DNA of 33,341 nt from assembly GCA_958430865.1 (NCBI GenBank), contig CAUDNR010000007.1, positions 1 through 33,341 on the forward strand, read 5' to 3'. The notes under the pieces are model-generated. The model was not told the origin of the DNA, did not search any database, and saw nothing but the letters and a program-made list of their open reading frames with translations. Positions 10,941-20,742 of this stretch are shown here, piece by piece (the first letter of the stretch is position 1; the number at the start of each line of letters is the position of its first letter). A program made the translations under genes and the position numbers. The stretch comes from Entrophospora sp. SA101 (lineage: Eukaryota; Glomeromycota; Glomeromycetes; Entrophosporales; Entrophosporaceae).

Positions 10941-11253
10941 TTTGTTACATAGAAAAAATATTTTTTTGTGGGCGGGTGGAAAAATTTTATAATAATAAGG
11001 ATCATTTAAGTTTATAAGCACACTATAAGTAAATTAGCTAAGACTCATTTAAGTTTAAGTTTTTAAAAAAAATTGGTGATGGTAGCAAACAAACTTAAGA
11101 TTTTAAGATTTAAAAAATTGCGTTTATATATATGCATTATTTTATTGTTGTTGTTATATATTTTTCGTAGACGATTTTAATCAATTTTTGTAATTTACTT
11201 TCAAGAAATCAAATAAAAATTAAAATAACTTTAAAATCATATGTAATCTTCTC

Positions 11254-11285
11254 GTTGGCTGTGGCGAATCACCATCACAGCCAAC
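11254..11285. other. Perfect GC-rich hairpin, 10-bp stem with 12-nt loop
   Basis: GTTGGCTGTG at 11254-11263 pairs exactly with CACAGCCAAC at 11276-11285 around a 12-nt loop. It stands out in AT-rich surroundings. It lies about 290 bp downstream (in gene direction) of the TnpB/Fanzor fragment, within a short GC-richer tract (about 11250-11390) that has no recognised coding content. It may be part of that element's right end. Confidence 0.8.
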
Positions 11286-11575
11286 TTCTTTTTTCAAATG
11301 CAAGGCGATTTCACTCAAAGACTCACAAACTGGTGTTGATTACCCTTGTAGAATACTGTGCCCAGATGGAAGGAAAGATGCAATTTAATTTTCTACACAA
11401 TTACAATTACTACTATTGCAAACCTGCAATAATTAGGTTTTATGTAACAACAAGTGAAAAAAAAATATTAATATTAATATGAAACGAGTGCAAAATAATA
11501 CGTTAATTATGTTAAACCTTTTAAAAAAAACAATAATACTGACCTCTTACATTGAACCTATACTAAGTACAAGCC

Positions 11576-11890
11576 CTACATAGACAGCCTACAATAAGGT
11601 GTCTCGGGTGTAAGTCCCAACGTCGCGAACGACTCTTGTTGTTTTTCTGTAATATACTTCAAAAGTATATTTCGAGCTCCGTTTACATCTCTATTAATGG
11701 TGGATTTGCAAGATGTACAATTAAAGATCTTTGAACCGCCCAAATTTGACTTGATGACTCCACAACATCCACATGTTTTGCTGGTGTATTCCCCAGTGCA
11801 GATGATGACCTTGAACCAAGGGTACTCGCAGGATTTGTGGAGCAAACGTTGGCGAAAACGGTAATGTGACCATATTTGAATATATATAAT
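11576..11890 (-). pseudogene. TnpB/Fanzor-type RNA-guided nuclease, C-terminal fragment
   Basis: Read on the minus strand, the open frame begins after a stop near 11890 and gives SHYRFRQRLLHKSCEYPWFK, then VIICTGEYTSKTCGCCG, KIFNCTSCKSTINRDVNGAR and NILLKYITEKQ, and ends at the TAG at 11576-11578. This is the C-terminal module of the TnpB/Fanzor family. The TSKTC-x2-C and C-x2-C pairs form the zinc ribbon, and RDVNGARN carries the third RuvC aspartate. Before it the expected RuvC-I and RuvC-II regions and the DNA-binding domain are missing, so only about the last 100 residues remain and it cannot work alone. Fungal proteins of this kind are called Fanzor. The eukaryotic setting makes that the natural name, though the fragment is too short to place in Fanzor1 or Fanzor2. 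Tandem 'gagtatccaaaataat'-like motifs lie on its 5' side. The sequence just past the stop (11480-11575) is where the guide RNA scaffold would be encoded in an intact element. Confidence 0.85.
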
Positions 11891-11905
11891 TTATTTCGTA
11901 ATTAT

Positions 11906-12267
11906 TTTGGATACCTGTATTTATTTTGAATATAATCCATTCAAACATTTGTTATGATAATATTGTAACAATTCACGGTTGATAACAAATAGCATTAACT
12001 TATTTGTAACAAACATTTTTCAAAGATAATAAAAATAACATATTTTTAAAACAATTAAAATATTTATGCAGAAAACATTTTCATTTAAAAATTAATTTTT
12101 TCAAAACCCAAAATTTTTTGATATAAACAATCAAATTGATGATGTCTAAAAAGAAATAATAATAGTTCGTTGGAATACAAATATCTGAAATAATGAGCAT
12201 TCAAAATGAGTATCCAAAAATAATTACGAGTAGTATCCGAAATAATCACGAGTATCCAAAATAATAT
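11906..12267. repeat. Scattered short 'atcc(a/g)aaataat' repeats beside the nuclease fragment
   Basis: On the plus strand at 12183-12267 the motif '(gagt)atccaaaataat(t/c)ac' appears about four times ('gagcattcaaaat', 'gagtatccaaaaataattac', 'agtatccgaaataatcac', 'gagtatccaaaataatata'). An inverted copy ('aattattttggata') lies at 11906-11919, directly upstream of the TnpB/Fanzor fragment in its own direction. The repeats may mark the boundary where the rest of the element was lost. Confidence 0.55.
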
Positions 12268-13406
12268 ATTAATATTAATATGGAGTTATAATTACGGTTA
12301 GGAACCTTAATTAATACACAAAAAGGAAAAATGTGGGCAGGAGATTATCAAGAGTAATGACCAAAGAGATATTAATTTCCAAATGCGGTAATTTGGTTGA
12401 TAAACTTTAACACCAAGATTTTTTCTACTTTATTTTATTAATAACCTTCCCTAAATTTTTCTAAAAGAAGGAATAAGTCCTGAAAATCTGTGTCTCAAAT
12501 TTTGCTGAGCAAAAAAGGATTAAAGTTAAGGTTTGTGGCTAATTTTTATTAATAGAATTTCGATGTTGATCACCAAAAAATTTCACTTTCCAATTGAATC
12601 AATATTAGTTATTATTATATAGAAAATGGGGATTCTTTGAAGCTCATTGTGATCTACACAATGTTAATAATATTCTTTAGAAAATTATCATGCCCAGCTG
12701 ATCAAAAATCAGCATTGGATTGAACCAGAAGTATTAAATTGCAATAGCATCTGACATTTACAGTGTGTGTTTACATATCTCAACAATTACACAACATAGT
12801 TGAATAAAATTGGATTCATTTGAAAGCTTTATCATTTACTTTATTAAAATAATAAAAAACGAACATGAAATGCTATTGCCAATTTTCTGTAAAGCTAATT
12901 GATATATTTTTTTTAGGACTTTGCTAAATTTTTGTCCCTGAAATTTTAACATGGAATTTTTTAATGATAGCTCTGACACAAGCATATACATAATATTATA
13001 CAAAAAACTATACCAGTCTGTAGCAAAAGTTCTGGAGATTATGCGTATTAAGTTTCACACTCCAGATTTTCTAGAATGTTGTCAATTGAAAATAAAAGGA
13101 ATTTGATTATTTGAAAAAACCATTCAAATATGTAAATTTCTTTAATAATTGCTCTAATGCCTACATAAAAATATACTTCAAAACTTTTCTATATTATAAT
13201 CTAAGCTCTTCCGATTCTCTGGTATAATTTTTATTTGGCTACTTTTTCATTAAAAACAATATTTTACAAACCGCCATTTTTTTTTGAAATACACTGTATA
13301 GTTTTGGAGTTCTAATGCCATTAATCTCAACATGTTATAATCAATCAATACAGTAACTCCTATACATAAAGAAATATAATTAATATAACATAATAATTGA
13401 TCTATA
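12268..13406. other. Gene-free stretch
   Basis: No coding frame with recognisable content is visible on either strand. The sequence is AT-rich with frequent stops in all frames and no strong repeat before the hAT-like element that begins at 13415. Confidence 0.4.
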
Positions 13407-13884
13407 TATACAGGTAGTGATGTTAGCCGATAGAAAATCTTAGCCGGCTAAGAACTTAATAAGTCCCAGCTGATGAAAAACTTTTCAGATGGTACTAAGC
13501 TTGCCAATATTATTATTGTTACTACTATCGTTATTATTACTACAATATAATTATCATTATGATCATAATATCTCGATTTAATGGTTCAAAGTTATTCGAA
13601 TTATTTATGAATTTGAGTATTCGAATTATAAAATGAATAAAACAAATAATTCGAATAAAATGAATTGAATTAAATAAAAATTTATATTACGAATAGAAAC
13701 TCCAACTATGACTTTTATCCTGCTATGGTGTATTGTAATTTGTTTTTTTGAATTTTTTTTTTTTGTAATTCTAAGTAATGCAAGTGAACTCGGCTCAACT
13801 AAATTTCTATGCCACTGAATTCTGCACTAAAACTCCAGATGTAAAAATGAATGTTATTAGCCGGCTAACATCACCATATACAGG
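13407..13884. mobile_element. Non-autonomous hAT-type element (element proper 13415-13876)
   Basis: The left end TAGTGATGTTAGCCG (13415-13429) and the right end CGGCTAACATCACCA (13862-13876) are inverted copies with 14 of 15 bases matching. Both sides are flanked by the identical 8-bp duplication TATACAGG (13407-13414 and 13877-13884). An 8-bp duplication plus ends of the form YARNG is the signature of hAT transposons. Just inside each end is a TTAGCCGGCTAA palindrome (about 13440-13451 and 13857-13868). The 462-bp interior has no coding capacity, only AT-rich 'attcgaat' motifs, so it depends on a transposase elsewhere. It sits directly against a kinase C-lobe fragment. Confidence 0.92.
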
Positions 13885-14037
13885 TATACAGGTCAACAGC
13901 CTTTCAGTAATCTTCCATGTGGTCTAGACCTTGCTATAAAAATATGTAAAAAGTTGAGACCTGGTTTTTCAACAACTATAGATGAATTAGCATACAGAGG
14001 TAAAGAAACTTTCCTTGATTCTCACCTATTGCTATAA
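13885..14037 (+). pseudogene. Protein kinase C-lobe fragment
   Basis: A frame starting right after the hAT-element target duplication reads YTGQQPFSNLPCGLDLAIKI and CKKLRPGFSTTIDE, then stops at the TAA at 14035-14037. 'TG.QPF', 'D..LA..I..GLRP.F' is the region after the APE motif in the large kinase families of mycorrhizal fungi, where a cell-size motif 'L.TG..PF' is followed by 'LRP'. Nothing upstream supplies the N-lobe, the HRD loop or the DFG motif. Sequence left of the transposon insertion shows no kinase text either, so the loss preceded or accompanied the insertion. Confidence 0.75.
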
Positions 14038-14648
14038 CCATTTACCCAAATGCTGTTTACACTGGTAGGTTTTTGGATAATAGTAATTATTTTATTTTTA
14101 CAAATAAATAACTTTCATTGAAAACTCTGTCAGTAATTGATAGTATCTACTCTTTGAAGTCGAGTTGTTATTATTTACGTGTGTCACAAAACAAATTTAC
14201 AAGAAATAAAGCCGCACTTTTCTATTCAAGGTCTTGATGTATTTCATTGTAGCTGTTAAATGAAACGTAATGATCAAGACTTTTTGTATATACTCTCTCC
14301 TTCATGTCTTTTCTTAAAAAACAGAAAGCATAAATGAAATTGGGGAAAATTTTGATTTTTAAAAGAAAACGAGAAATTAATAAAAAAATTATTTGATGAA
14401 ATAGATAAATTTCCTTTGATTCTTCCAACAATTCACCTAAATACCATCCATCAATTCTAATAAAATCACAATTATTGATAATTACAATAGTTTTTTTATT
14501 TTATATTTACGGATTGATTTTTAACGAGTTAAGTGCTTATTTGTTTTATTGGTAAAATGAAACACAAATGTCATTTTCTTTTAAAAAAATTCTAATATTC
14601 TAATATATGTATTATATATTACAAACAATAAGAAAATATTACAACATT
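14038..14648. other. Gene-free stretch, 3' flank of the fucosyltransferase-like gene
   Basis: No supported gene here. An AATAAA at about 14206 follows the kinase fragment. The right end (about 14560-14648) would contain the 3' untranslated region of the minus-strand gene that ends at 14649. Confidence 0.35.
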
Positions 14649-16169
14649 TTAAAAGTTTTTGGATAAAATAGAATGATATCTTTGCATATAAGCACCATAT
14701 GTACTTATCTTAATTGTAAATACTTTGAGGCCATTAGCAGCCACCATAAGATCAGTCAAAGGTATTAAATATTTATACATTACTTTATTATCTACAGGAT
14801 TTATAAAATATTCGTAAGGTTTAAGTTGATCAGTGTAATCAGGGAGCATTTTCAGACAAGGAAATTCTTCCAGGAATACTTTCATTGATTCATGGTTTCT
14901 ATCAAGATCACTGGCCACATATAATATTCTATTTTTCTCGTCCCTAGGTTCAGTAAAATTAAGCGGACATTCTTCCAAAGATGACGAGTATCTTGAGACT
15001 TCTGGAAATTCTTTGTTGATATTTTCTATTAAATTGGCAAAATTTATTTCTCTTCCTCTCCTAAAATCGCTATCACCACCTCTGGCATGAACTGAAATAT
15101 ATTTGCCAGCACCACCCAATTTTTCAACTATAGAAGACACCACACTTAACATTGATGGATTGATTGGTACAAGTGATTGCTTTAATTCTTTAAAAAACTC
15201 TCTTGATGGTGTCAAACGAAGCATAACTCTATGTGAGCCAAATAAACTGCCAAAATACAAAAGCTTTTCGGGACGTTTCTTGAGTTCTTCTAATGATTGA
15301 GGTATTATAAGATTGCCACCCTTGATATTGTCAAGGTCTGGTTTTGTTTCAGTGTCATATAATACATTATTTTGTTTACTGGTAATTGAGAAATATGCTT
15401 CTTTTCTTGGCTCGGTGATATTTAACATTTCAAAAATTGTTTGATCATTGTAATTTGGTATATTGATGACTTTTACATGTTGTCTGATAAATGTAAAGTC
15501 GAATATTTGGTCAAATGGATAAAGTGTGTATGAACTATGGAACGTTTGGCATTTTTGTTTTTTAGCCTTCGCCTTTATATTTCCGCAAATTGAATCAACA
15601 GGTTCAGCCTTTAGATGTTTTGCCATGCGTTTTATATCATTGTATGGAAATCTAATTCCAAGTAGAGCAGGTGGTAGGATTAATGTTCTATTAAGGGACC
15701 AAGCCACAACTATAGCATTTTCTAATCCTCTTACTTGATTATGAAATCCATTATGGGGCATAAATGTCATATATTTCTCGCCTTTGTCCTTGCTTAAGTT
15801 GTCAAGATAATCTGTTCCATTGTTATCACTATCATCATCATTATTATTATTATCATTATTGTTATCATTATTATTATCATTATTATTATTATTGCTATTA
15901 TGATTAATATCGATAATAACGATAACAGAGTGATTTTTGTGTGTGATTATGGTTTCATTGGGTGATATTAGCAATAATTTGTCATATGAATTCAATAATG
16001 TGTTTGAAAATATTATTTCGAATAAAATAAAACATGAAATGGCTATCAATATAAAATATTTTGATAAGTGTTTGATTTCCAAATTATTATCTGGTTTGGT
16101 GTTAATCCCACCATCACCATCATCATTATTAATATTTTCTGATTTTAATAGCGGCGTTAGCAAAGACAT
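14649..16169 (-). CDS. O-fucosyltransferase-like type II membrane protein
   Basis: Intronless 506-residue protein. I chose the Met at 16169 because the longer possible N-terminus (to 16247) is read from A/T homopolymers. From that start there is a short cytosolic tail, one membrane anchor at about 38-59 (YFILIAISCFILFEIIF) and an Asn/Asp-rich stem at about 88-118. The lumenal domain starts with FMPHNGFHNQVRGLENAIVV (136-155) followed by LNRTLILPP, the donor-binding opening of GDP-fucose protein O-fucosyltransferase-like proteins. It continues to ISVHARGGDSDF (358-369), the H-x-R-x-GD region, and then ILYVASDL and the C-terminal ISTYGAYMQR. This layout suits a Golgi or ER glycosyltransferase. 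The donor is likely GDP-fucose, but the acceptor cannot be told. The C-terminal motif (VFTIKISTYGAY) departs from the usual 'GT..STFS'. It stands alone on the minus strand, with a (atta)n-rich leader upstream. Confidence 0.78.
   Translation of the reverse strand: MSLLTPLLKSENINNDDGDGGINTKPDNNLEIKHLSKYFILIAISCFILFEIIFSNTLLNSYDKLLLISPNETIITHKNHSVIVIIDINHNSNNNNNDNNNDNNNDNNNNDDDSDNNGTDYLDNLSKDKGEKYMTFMPHNGFHNQVRGLENAIVVAWSLNRTLILPPALLGIRFPYNDIKRMAKHLKAEPVDSICGNIKAKAKKQKCQTFHSSYTLYPFDQIFDFTFIRQHVKVINIPNYNDQTIFEMLNITEPRKEAYFSITSKQNNVLYDTETKPDLDNIKGGNLIIPQSLEELKKRPEKLLYFGSLFGSHRVMLRLTPSREFFKELKQSLVPINPSMLSVVSSIVEKLGGAGKYISVHARGGDSDFRRGREINFANLIENINKEFPEVSRYSSSLEECPLNFTEPRDEKNRILYVASDLDRNHESMKVFLEEFPCLKMLPDYTDQLKPYEYFINPVDNKVMYKYLIPLTDLMVAANGLKVFTIKISTYGAYMQRYHSILSKNF
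15831..15903. repeat. In-frame ATT/ATC microsatellite encoding an Asn/Asp run
   Basis: On the plus strand this is a run of 'att' and 'atc' triplets. On the minus strand it encodes the Asn/Asp-rich stem of the fucosyltransferase-like protein. The units are trinucleotide, so length changes keep the frame. Confidence 0.85.
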
Positions 16170-16247
16170 TTTTTTTTTAAAATAAGGAACAGATTTTAAA
16201 AAAAGAAAAAAATTCGGTGACTTTTTTTTTAGGTTTATAGTTATCAA

Positions 16248-17275
16248 TCAATTGACTTATTTTATACACCATTATTATTATTATTTACTGTTCGTGGTCG
16301 CCTTTATATTGACGTATTTGTAATTTGAATTCCTAATTATGCAAACATTATTTATCGGGAGCGGCGGATCTTTCTTAATAGGGAAATTTTGAATTATTTA
16401 TAAATAGATTTTACACAACTATAGCCTCTTTCGTTTTTTATTTATTCTTTCCATTCGTATTTTATTTATTAAATTCGTGCCATTAAGTGTGCTCACATAT
16501 TTGCCGAAGCTTTTTAGGTACAAGAAAGAAGAAATAGGCAGGATAATTCGTAAAATAGATTAATTGACGAGAATTGCACATAAAAACTTGCAATTAATCA
16601 ATGTGTTGAACTCGAAATTGACTAAAAAGTTACGTAGTTCACATCAAAATACTATTGAGATTGCTTTTATACAATCACAAAAGACCGGTATTTGGGACTA
16701 CCCTAAACTTTGAATATAATGTATATATAGGACCTTTTCCAGCAAAAACCGTCTCTGAGATCATCTTTACTATTTTAGTACAAGTGAGTTTCGGTTCAAA
16801 ACCAAATTTTTCTATAATAGGCCGTTCAAATTTAATTATTTGTTTAACATCCTTTTTTTAAAAATTAAGAGGCAGAGAATAATTATCATAATATTTGCAA
16901 ACCTGCTGTAATGCAAATTTATTGTATAATATGTAACACCATATTAGAACTTAATTACAGTAGGCATGTTCGAAAAATATCAATTTACGTCACATGAGGC
17001 TTCATCTTTCCAGTTAGTAAAAGAAATTAAGATGAAAACCTATAGCTAGACATCCTTTTCGGTATCAACGATTAACATATTCTTGTTAGGAATCAAAAAA
17101 AAATTGAGATTCGCACAAGCCAACTAATATATGAAAAATATTAGTATGTCGAGACCATTTATATAAAAATACTAATACTGTGTATAGAGCTCGATCTGTC
17201 ACGAGCACTAAAAAAAGATTTGGATCTATAAGGCCAGAACAAAAAAAACAAATTATATGATTTTAAGATAGATAA
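16248..17275. other. Gene-free stretch, includes upstream region of the fucosyltransferase-like gene
   Basis: I see no coding content here. The first ~200 bases (minus-strand upstream of 16169) are the probable leader and promoter. The rest is AT-rich, with an open plus frame at 16655-16861 that matches nothing known to me. Confidence 0.35.
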
Positions 17276-17695
17276 TAACAGCACGAGCTGCTCGGAGATC
17301 TGGATATTATGTAGCATGTGGTGTGGCATCAACAAGTAATCAGAATAGAAGCAATAAAAATGATATATCTTATTGAATTGAGATCAGATTCAAAGAAATT
17401 GTATCAAGCTCAAGAACACGACTCGAATGTCCTCACGTTGTTCACTATCAATTTTCAAATCCGGTTTTTCAAATACGTTTAGCTATCAAAGCAAAACGTG
17501 TTGTTATTATAGATTTTGCTTTGTTAACACCACACTTGGTTTATCAATTAGGAGATAAATATTTGATGAAAGGTATGAAGCAAATTCTTTCTTAACTACT
17601 CTCATATATGATTAATGGACTTCAATAAATATAATAACATGGTTTTAACTGGAGGCTCAGATGGTATTATTATATTGTGGGACATTCAATAAAAT
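17276..17695 (+). pseudogene. Possible WD40-repeat protein remnant
   Basis: At about 17637-17692 the plus strand reads NMVLTGGSDGIIILWDIQ followed by a stop. This is a good C-terminal half of a WD40 blade (GGSDG..I.LWD). Upstream, short stretches look protein-like in shifting frames, for example ELRSDSKKLYQAQEHDSN at about 17365-17430 and NPVFQIRLAIKAKRVVIID at about 17459-17515. Stops interrupt all of them. I cannot assign the parent gene. It may be a decayed copy of a multi-exon WD40 gene. Confidence 0.35.
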
Positions 17696-17930
17696 TAGTT
17701 GGTGCGTCAACAGAACGTGTTTATTTATCAAACTGTATTGAATAATGGGGAAAATATTAGATCTTATAATGAATGCAAATTTAATTAATATCTTTTTTAT
17801 TGATTGTTAAATATCAGTAGTAAAAAATCTTTTTTAACAAGAGGCTATATTTCTTAGAGACCTAAAGAATATATATTATGTTTAAAATGATTTATAACTA
17901 TAATAATAATAATTGTTATTACCATCATCA

Positions 17931-20225
17931 TTATCTACCGTAAGTAGGTATAATGCTTTTTAATGCATCAACCAAATTTTGATTCTTGGAACATTCTAAA
18001 TCTTCCTTGAATTTTGTTCGACATTCTGGACACTTTTTACCATAATATTTTACAGATTGTTTTATGCATTCATTACAAATACTATGTGTGCATGGTGTAG
18101 TCACAGGATCCTCTAACAACTCATGACATACTGGACATTTGAAATGTTTTTCAACAAGACTTGAAATCAAATCAGCTAAAGTTTCATATTCTGATCTCAA
18201 TACAGTGTTCCAAACACGTTTGTTCAATATATCTTTCTTTATCAATTTCAAAGTATCACTGGGCAACTTGTAGTTTGAAGCTTTCCTAGCCTTCTTATTT
18301 TTTGACGTTGACAAGGAACTTTTCCCAGAAATTTCTTCAGTTGTTAAACTATGTTTTCTATTATCTTTGCATTCCTCTGGCATATACATTTTTAATCCTA
18401 AATCTATTATTCTTTTCATTCCTTCCGGAGTCCAAGGAGCTGGTTCAGTGTCGTCACGTCGCATAAAAAATCTCCAAACAATAAAACCAGATGTTCCTTT
18501 TTCAGGCCAATACTTTAAAAACCAAAATTATATAAGTTTTTAAAATTAAATTGTAACATATACATAATCAACCCGTTAAACCGAAGACCACTTTTCTTCG
18601 GATTAACGAGATAATTTAAAATAGAAGTGGTTTCAAAAAAATCTAAAAAAAAAAAAACGGTTTAACGGGGTCTAGGTAAAAGGCTACGGTTTAACGGACA
18701 TATAATTTGGCTTTGTGCTTTTAAAAAAGTTCGTTTTTCGGATTTACGGAGTTGACTATGTATATATAAATTAAAATTACCACTTTACCTTGACTACTTT
18801 GTAGATTCCATCATAACGAACTCCTTCATCAGGTGCATATTGTGGATTATGTTTTTTCAATTTATCTGTACGACAAACTCTAATTGGTTTACTTTTTGTC
18901 CAATCTTTTGCTTCAGCACCTTCATTTTTATTAATTGGTGCGTCACATGTTAATGCAAGCGCTTCATTTTGTTTTGTAAGTTCTTGATCACTTGATTGCT
19001 CAGCAGTTCGTTTATTACCAGTTTTCAAATCTCTCCCACCACTGCCAGTATATGTGAACTCTTCACCATTATCTTTATCTTCAGGATACCCACCTCCGAG
19101 AACAATTGAAACAGCACCTACACGTGCTTTTCCTGCTATACCCGAAACCGGTGGACTAATATTTGTGTAAAATTATTATATATGGTATAGATAAATATAA
19201 ACACATATGCGTGTATGTATATTCTTTGATCAACTCACCGATGTACTCCAGATTCAGAACAATTTATACGATACTTCCAAGATGAGCCAACAGGAATTCC
19301 AGGTATTGGTCCAAAATGATCAGGACCAACAATTTCACATTTTTTGGTTAAACCAACACAAGCCATACCACCTCCCCATTTTTTTGTCTGAGTAGCAGAA
19401 TGCATTTTTGATTTTTTGGAATTAGTTAAATCCAATTTCTGTCCTGCCAAAATTACTTTACTGTTATCATTTTTACACACGTCACAAAACCTTATTATTA
19501 TTAAAAATAAAATTTCTTTTAAAAAAAAAAAAGTAAATAAAAAAATGAATACGAGTAGATTTGCGATAATTACCAATCATCTTTAGGAAGTGATGTCATT
19601 CGAGGTTTTAAGCACCTAAAATGAAAATAGTATTGACATTCATCACAAACAACAGTAGATTCTTCTTCGCCTTTTCCTCCACAAACATTACATCCACAAT
19701 CCTTACATTTTTTTTTTTTATTATTATTACATTTATCACAATAAAAATAATCCTCAAATTCTCCAAATTCTTCAAATCCTTCAAATCCTTCAAAAACATT
19801 GTTCTGATTTGATAATGGTACTGGTGGTATTGTTTCTTCTACTATTGCTACGATAGGTATTTTAACAGAAATATTGTTATCAAGTTTAGTTACTTTTTGT
19901 TTAATCGGATCTTGCTGAAAAAGTAACACGGTGTTAGTGTTTTTGATTCCATAATGAAAGAGTGTATGACCGTTTTCGAGCTATGTATAATAAAAAAAAG
20001 AATTTTATATACATATATGTATAATGGTGAAAAATATGTGTACATATAATTTAACACGCGTAATGATTTATTTACCTGTTTTCCACCAAAAAATAGTCTT
20101 TGCTTCTCTGGTGAATATTTTATTCCTAATCTTTCTGCTATTTTATTTCTAAGTTCCTTAATATCATCAGTTGGTTTACATTCAGTTTTAACATTTTTTT
20201 CCTCACATCTAACGTAAATGAACAT
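17931..20225 (-). CDS. UHRF1: UHRF1-like UBL-PHD-SRA-RING protein
   Basis: Five exons by eye: 20225-20076, 19980-19574, 19490-19239, 19155-18789, 18512-17931. They join in frame to 585 residues. Order: ubiquitin-like domain 1-72; acidic linker 73-127 with [13 protein letters not shown]; pre-PHD and PHD 130-195 ([25 protein letters not shown]); SRA about 225-415 ([77 protein letters not shown]); RING 518-556 (CPVC...CTHS..C..C...CPEC); and a C-terminal IIPTYGR. In animals and plants such proteins read hemimethylated CpG through the SRA, unmodified H3R2 through the PHD, and ubiquitylate H3 to bring in the maintenance methyltransferase. The base-flipping Asn-Lys-Arg finger is intact at 317-319. 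The tandem Tudor domain of animal UHRF1 is absent, leaving only about 55 residues between UBL and PHD. Intron 4 is long because it holds a miniature transposon. Confidence 0.95.
18561..18762. mobile_element. Tc1/mariner-like miniature element inside UHRF1-like intron 4
   Basis: The left end TACATAATCAACCCGTTAAA (18561-18580, continuing CCGAAGACC) and the reverse complement of the right end (TACATAGTCAACTCCGTAAA, from 18762 leftward, continuing TCCGAAAAAC) match over about 25 bases with few differences. TA lies at each outer edge, as in Tc1/mariner insertions. Inside are a 13-bp hairpin with one mismatch (18574-18586 with 18596-18608) and further 'cggtttaacgg' copies at 18658-18668 and 18687-18697. 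There is no coding capacity. Removing these 202 bp leaves an intron of about 74 nt, similar to the gene's other introns (83-95 nt). Confidence 0.75.
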
Positions 20226-20280
20226 CTTTTTTTTTTTTCTATTGCTATCTCAAACCCCTTGAATATAGAATATATAGTGA

Positions 20281-20396
20281 ATCTCGATTTAACTAGTACA
20301 AATTTAGAAACTTTCTGCAGTAACATCCAATCAAATTCCTTTTTTTTGCAGATAGTTTCTAATTTTGTACTAGTTAAATATTCATTAAATCGAGAT
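20281..20396. mobile_element. Foldback miniature element upstream of the UHRF1-like gene
   Basis: The left arm 20281-20319 begins ATCTCGATTTAACTAGTACA and ends AACTTTCTGCA. The right arm 20348-20396 is its reverse complement, with a 10-11 nt insertion (ATGAATATTTA) and two mismatches. About 28 nt separate the arms. The whole element is about 116 bp and starts only ~55 bp upstream of the ATG at 20225, so it lies in the leader or promoter. It is probably a worn mariner-type MITE; no target duplication is clear. Confidence 0.8.
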
Positions 20397-20742
20397 CATT
20401 GGAATACTCGTGCAATACTTATTATTATTATTTTTATCATATTAATACTTTTACTTTTGGATAATCATCATAATCATAATCATCAATTGTCCTTCTGATT
20501 CTAACTGTTGGATGAAATTTATAAAATAATCTCTAAGATGTTTAAGAAATAAAGTAATATATACTTTTTGTCTGGAAGTATACTGTAAGATTTTTAATAA
20601 TTGGTTTGATCCCAAATATAGCATTCTCAAAGTCTTTCATGCTTTGTCAAAGTTTTGTGTTTTTTTATTTGACGGTCTACTCTCAATCTATCTTTGGTAA
20701 TGGACTCTTATCATTAATTAAGGAAATTTTATCAATTTTAAG

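Noticed and set aside
15103..15738. Two open plus-strand frames inside the fucosyltransferase-like gene
   Set aside because: They are shadows of the long minus-strand ORF with conserved family motifs.
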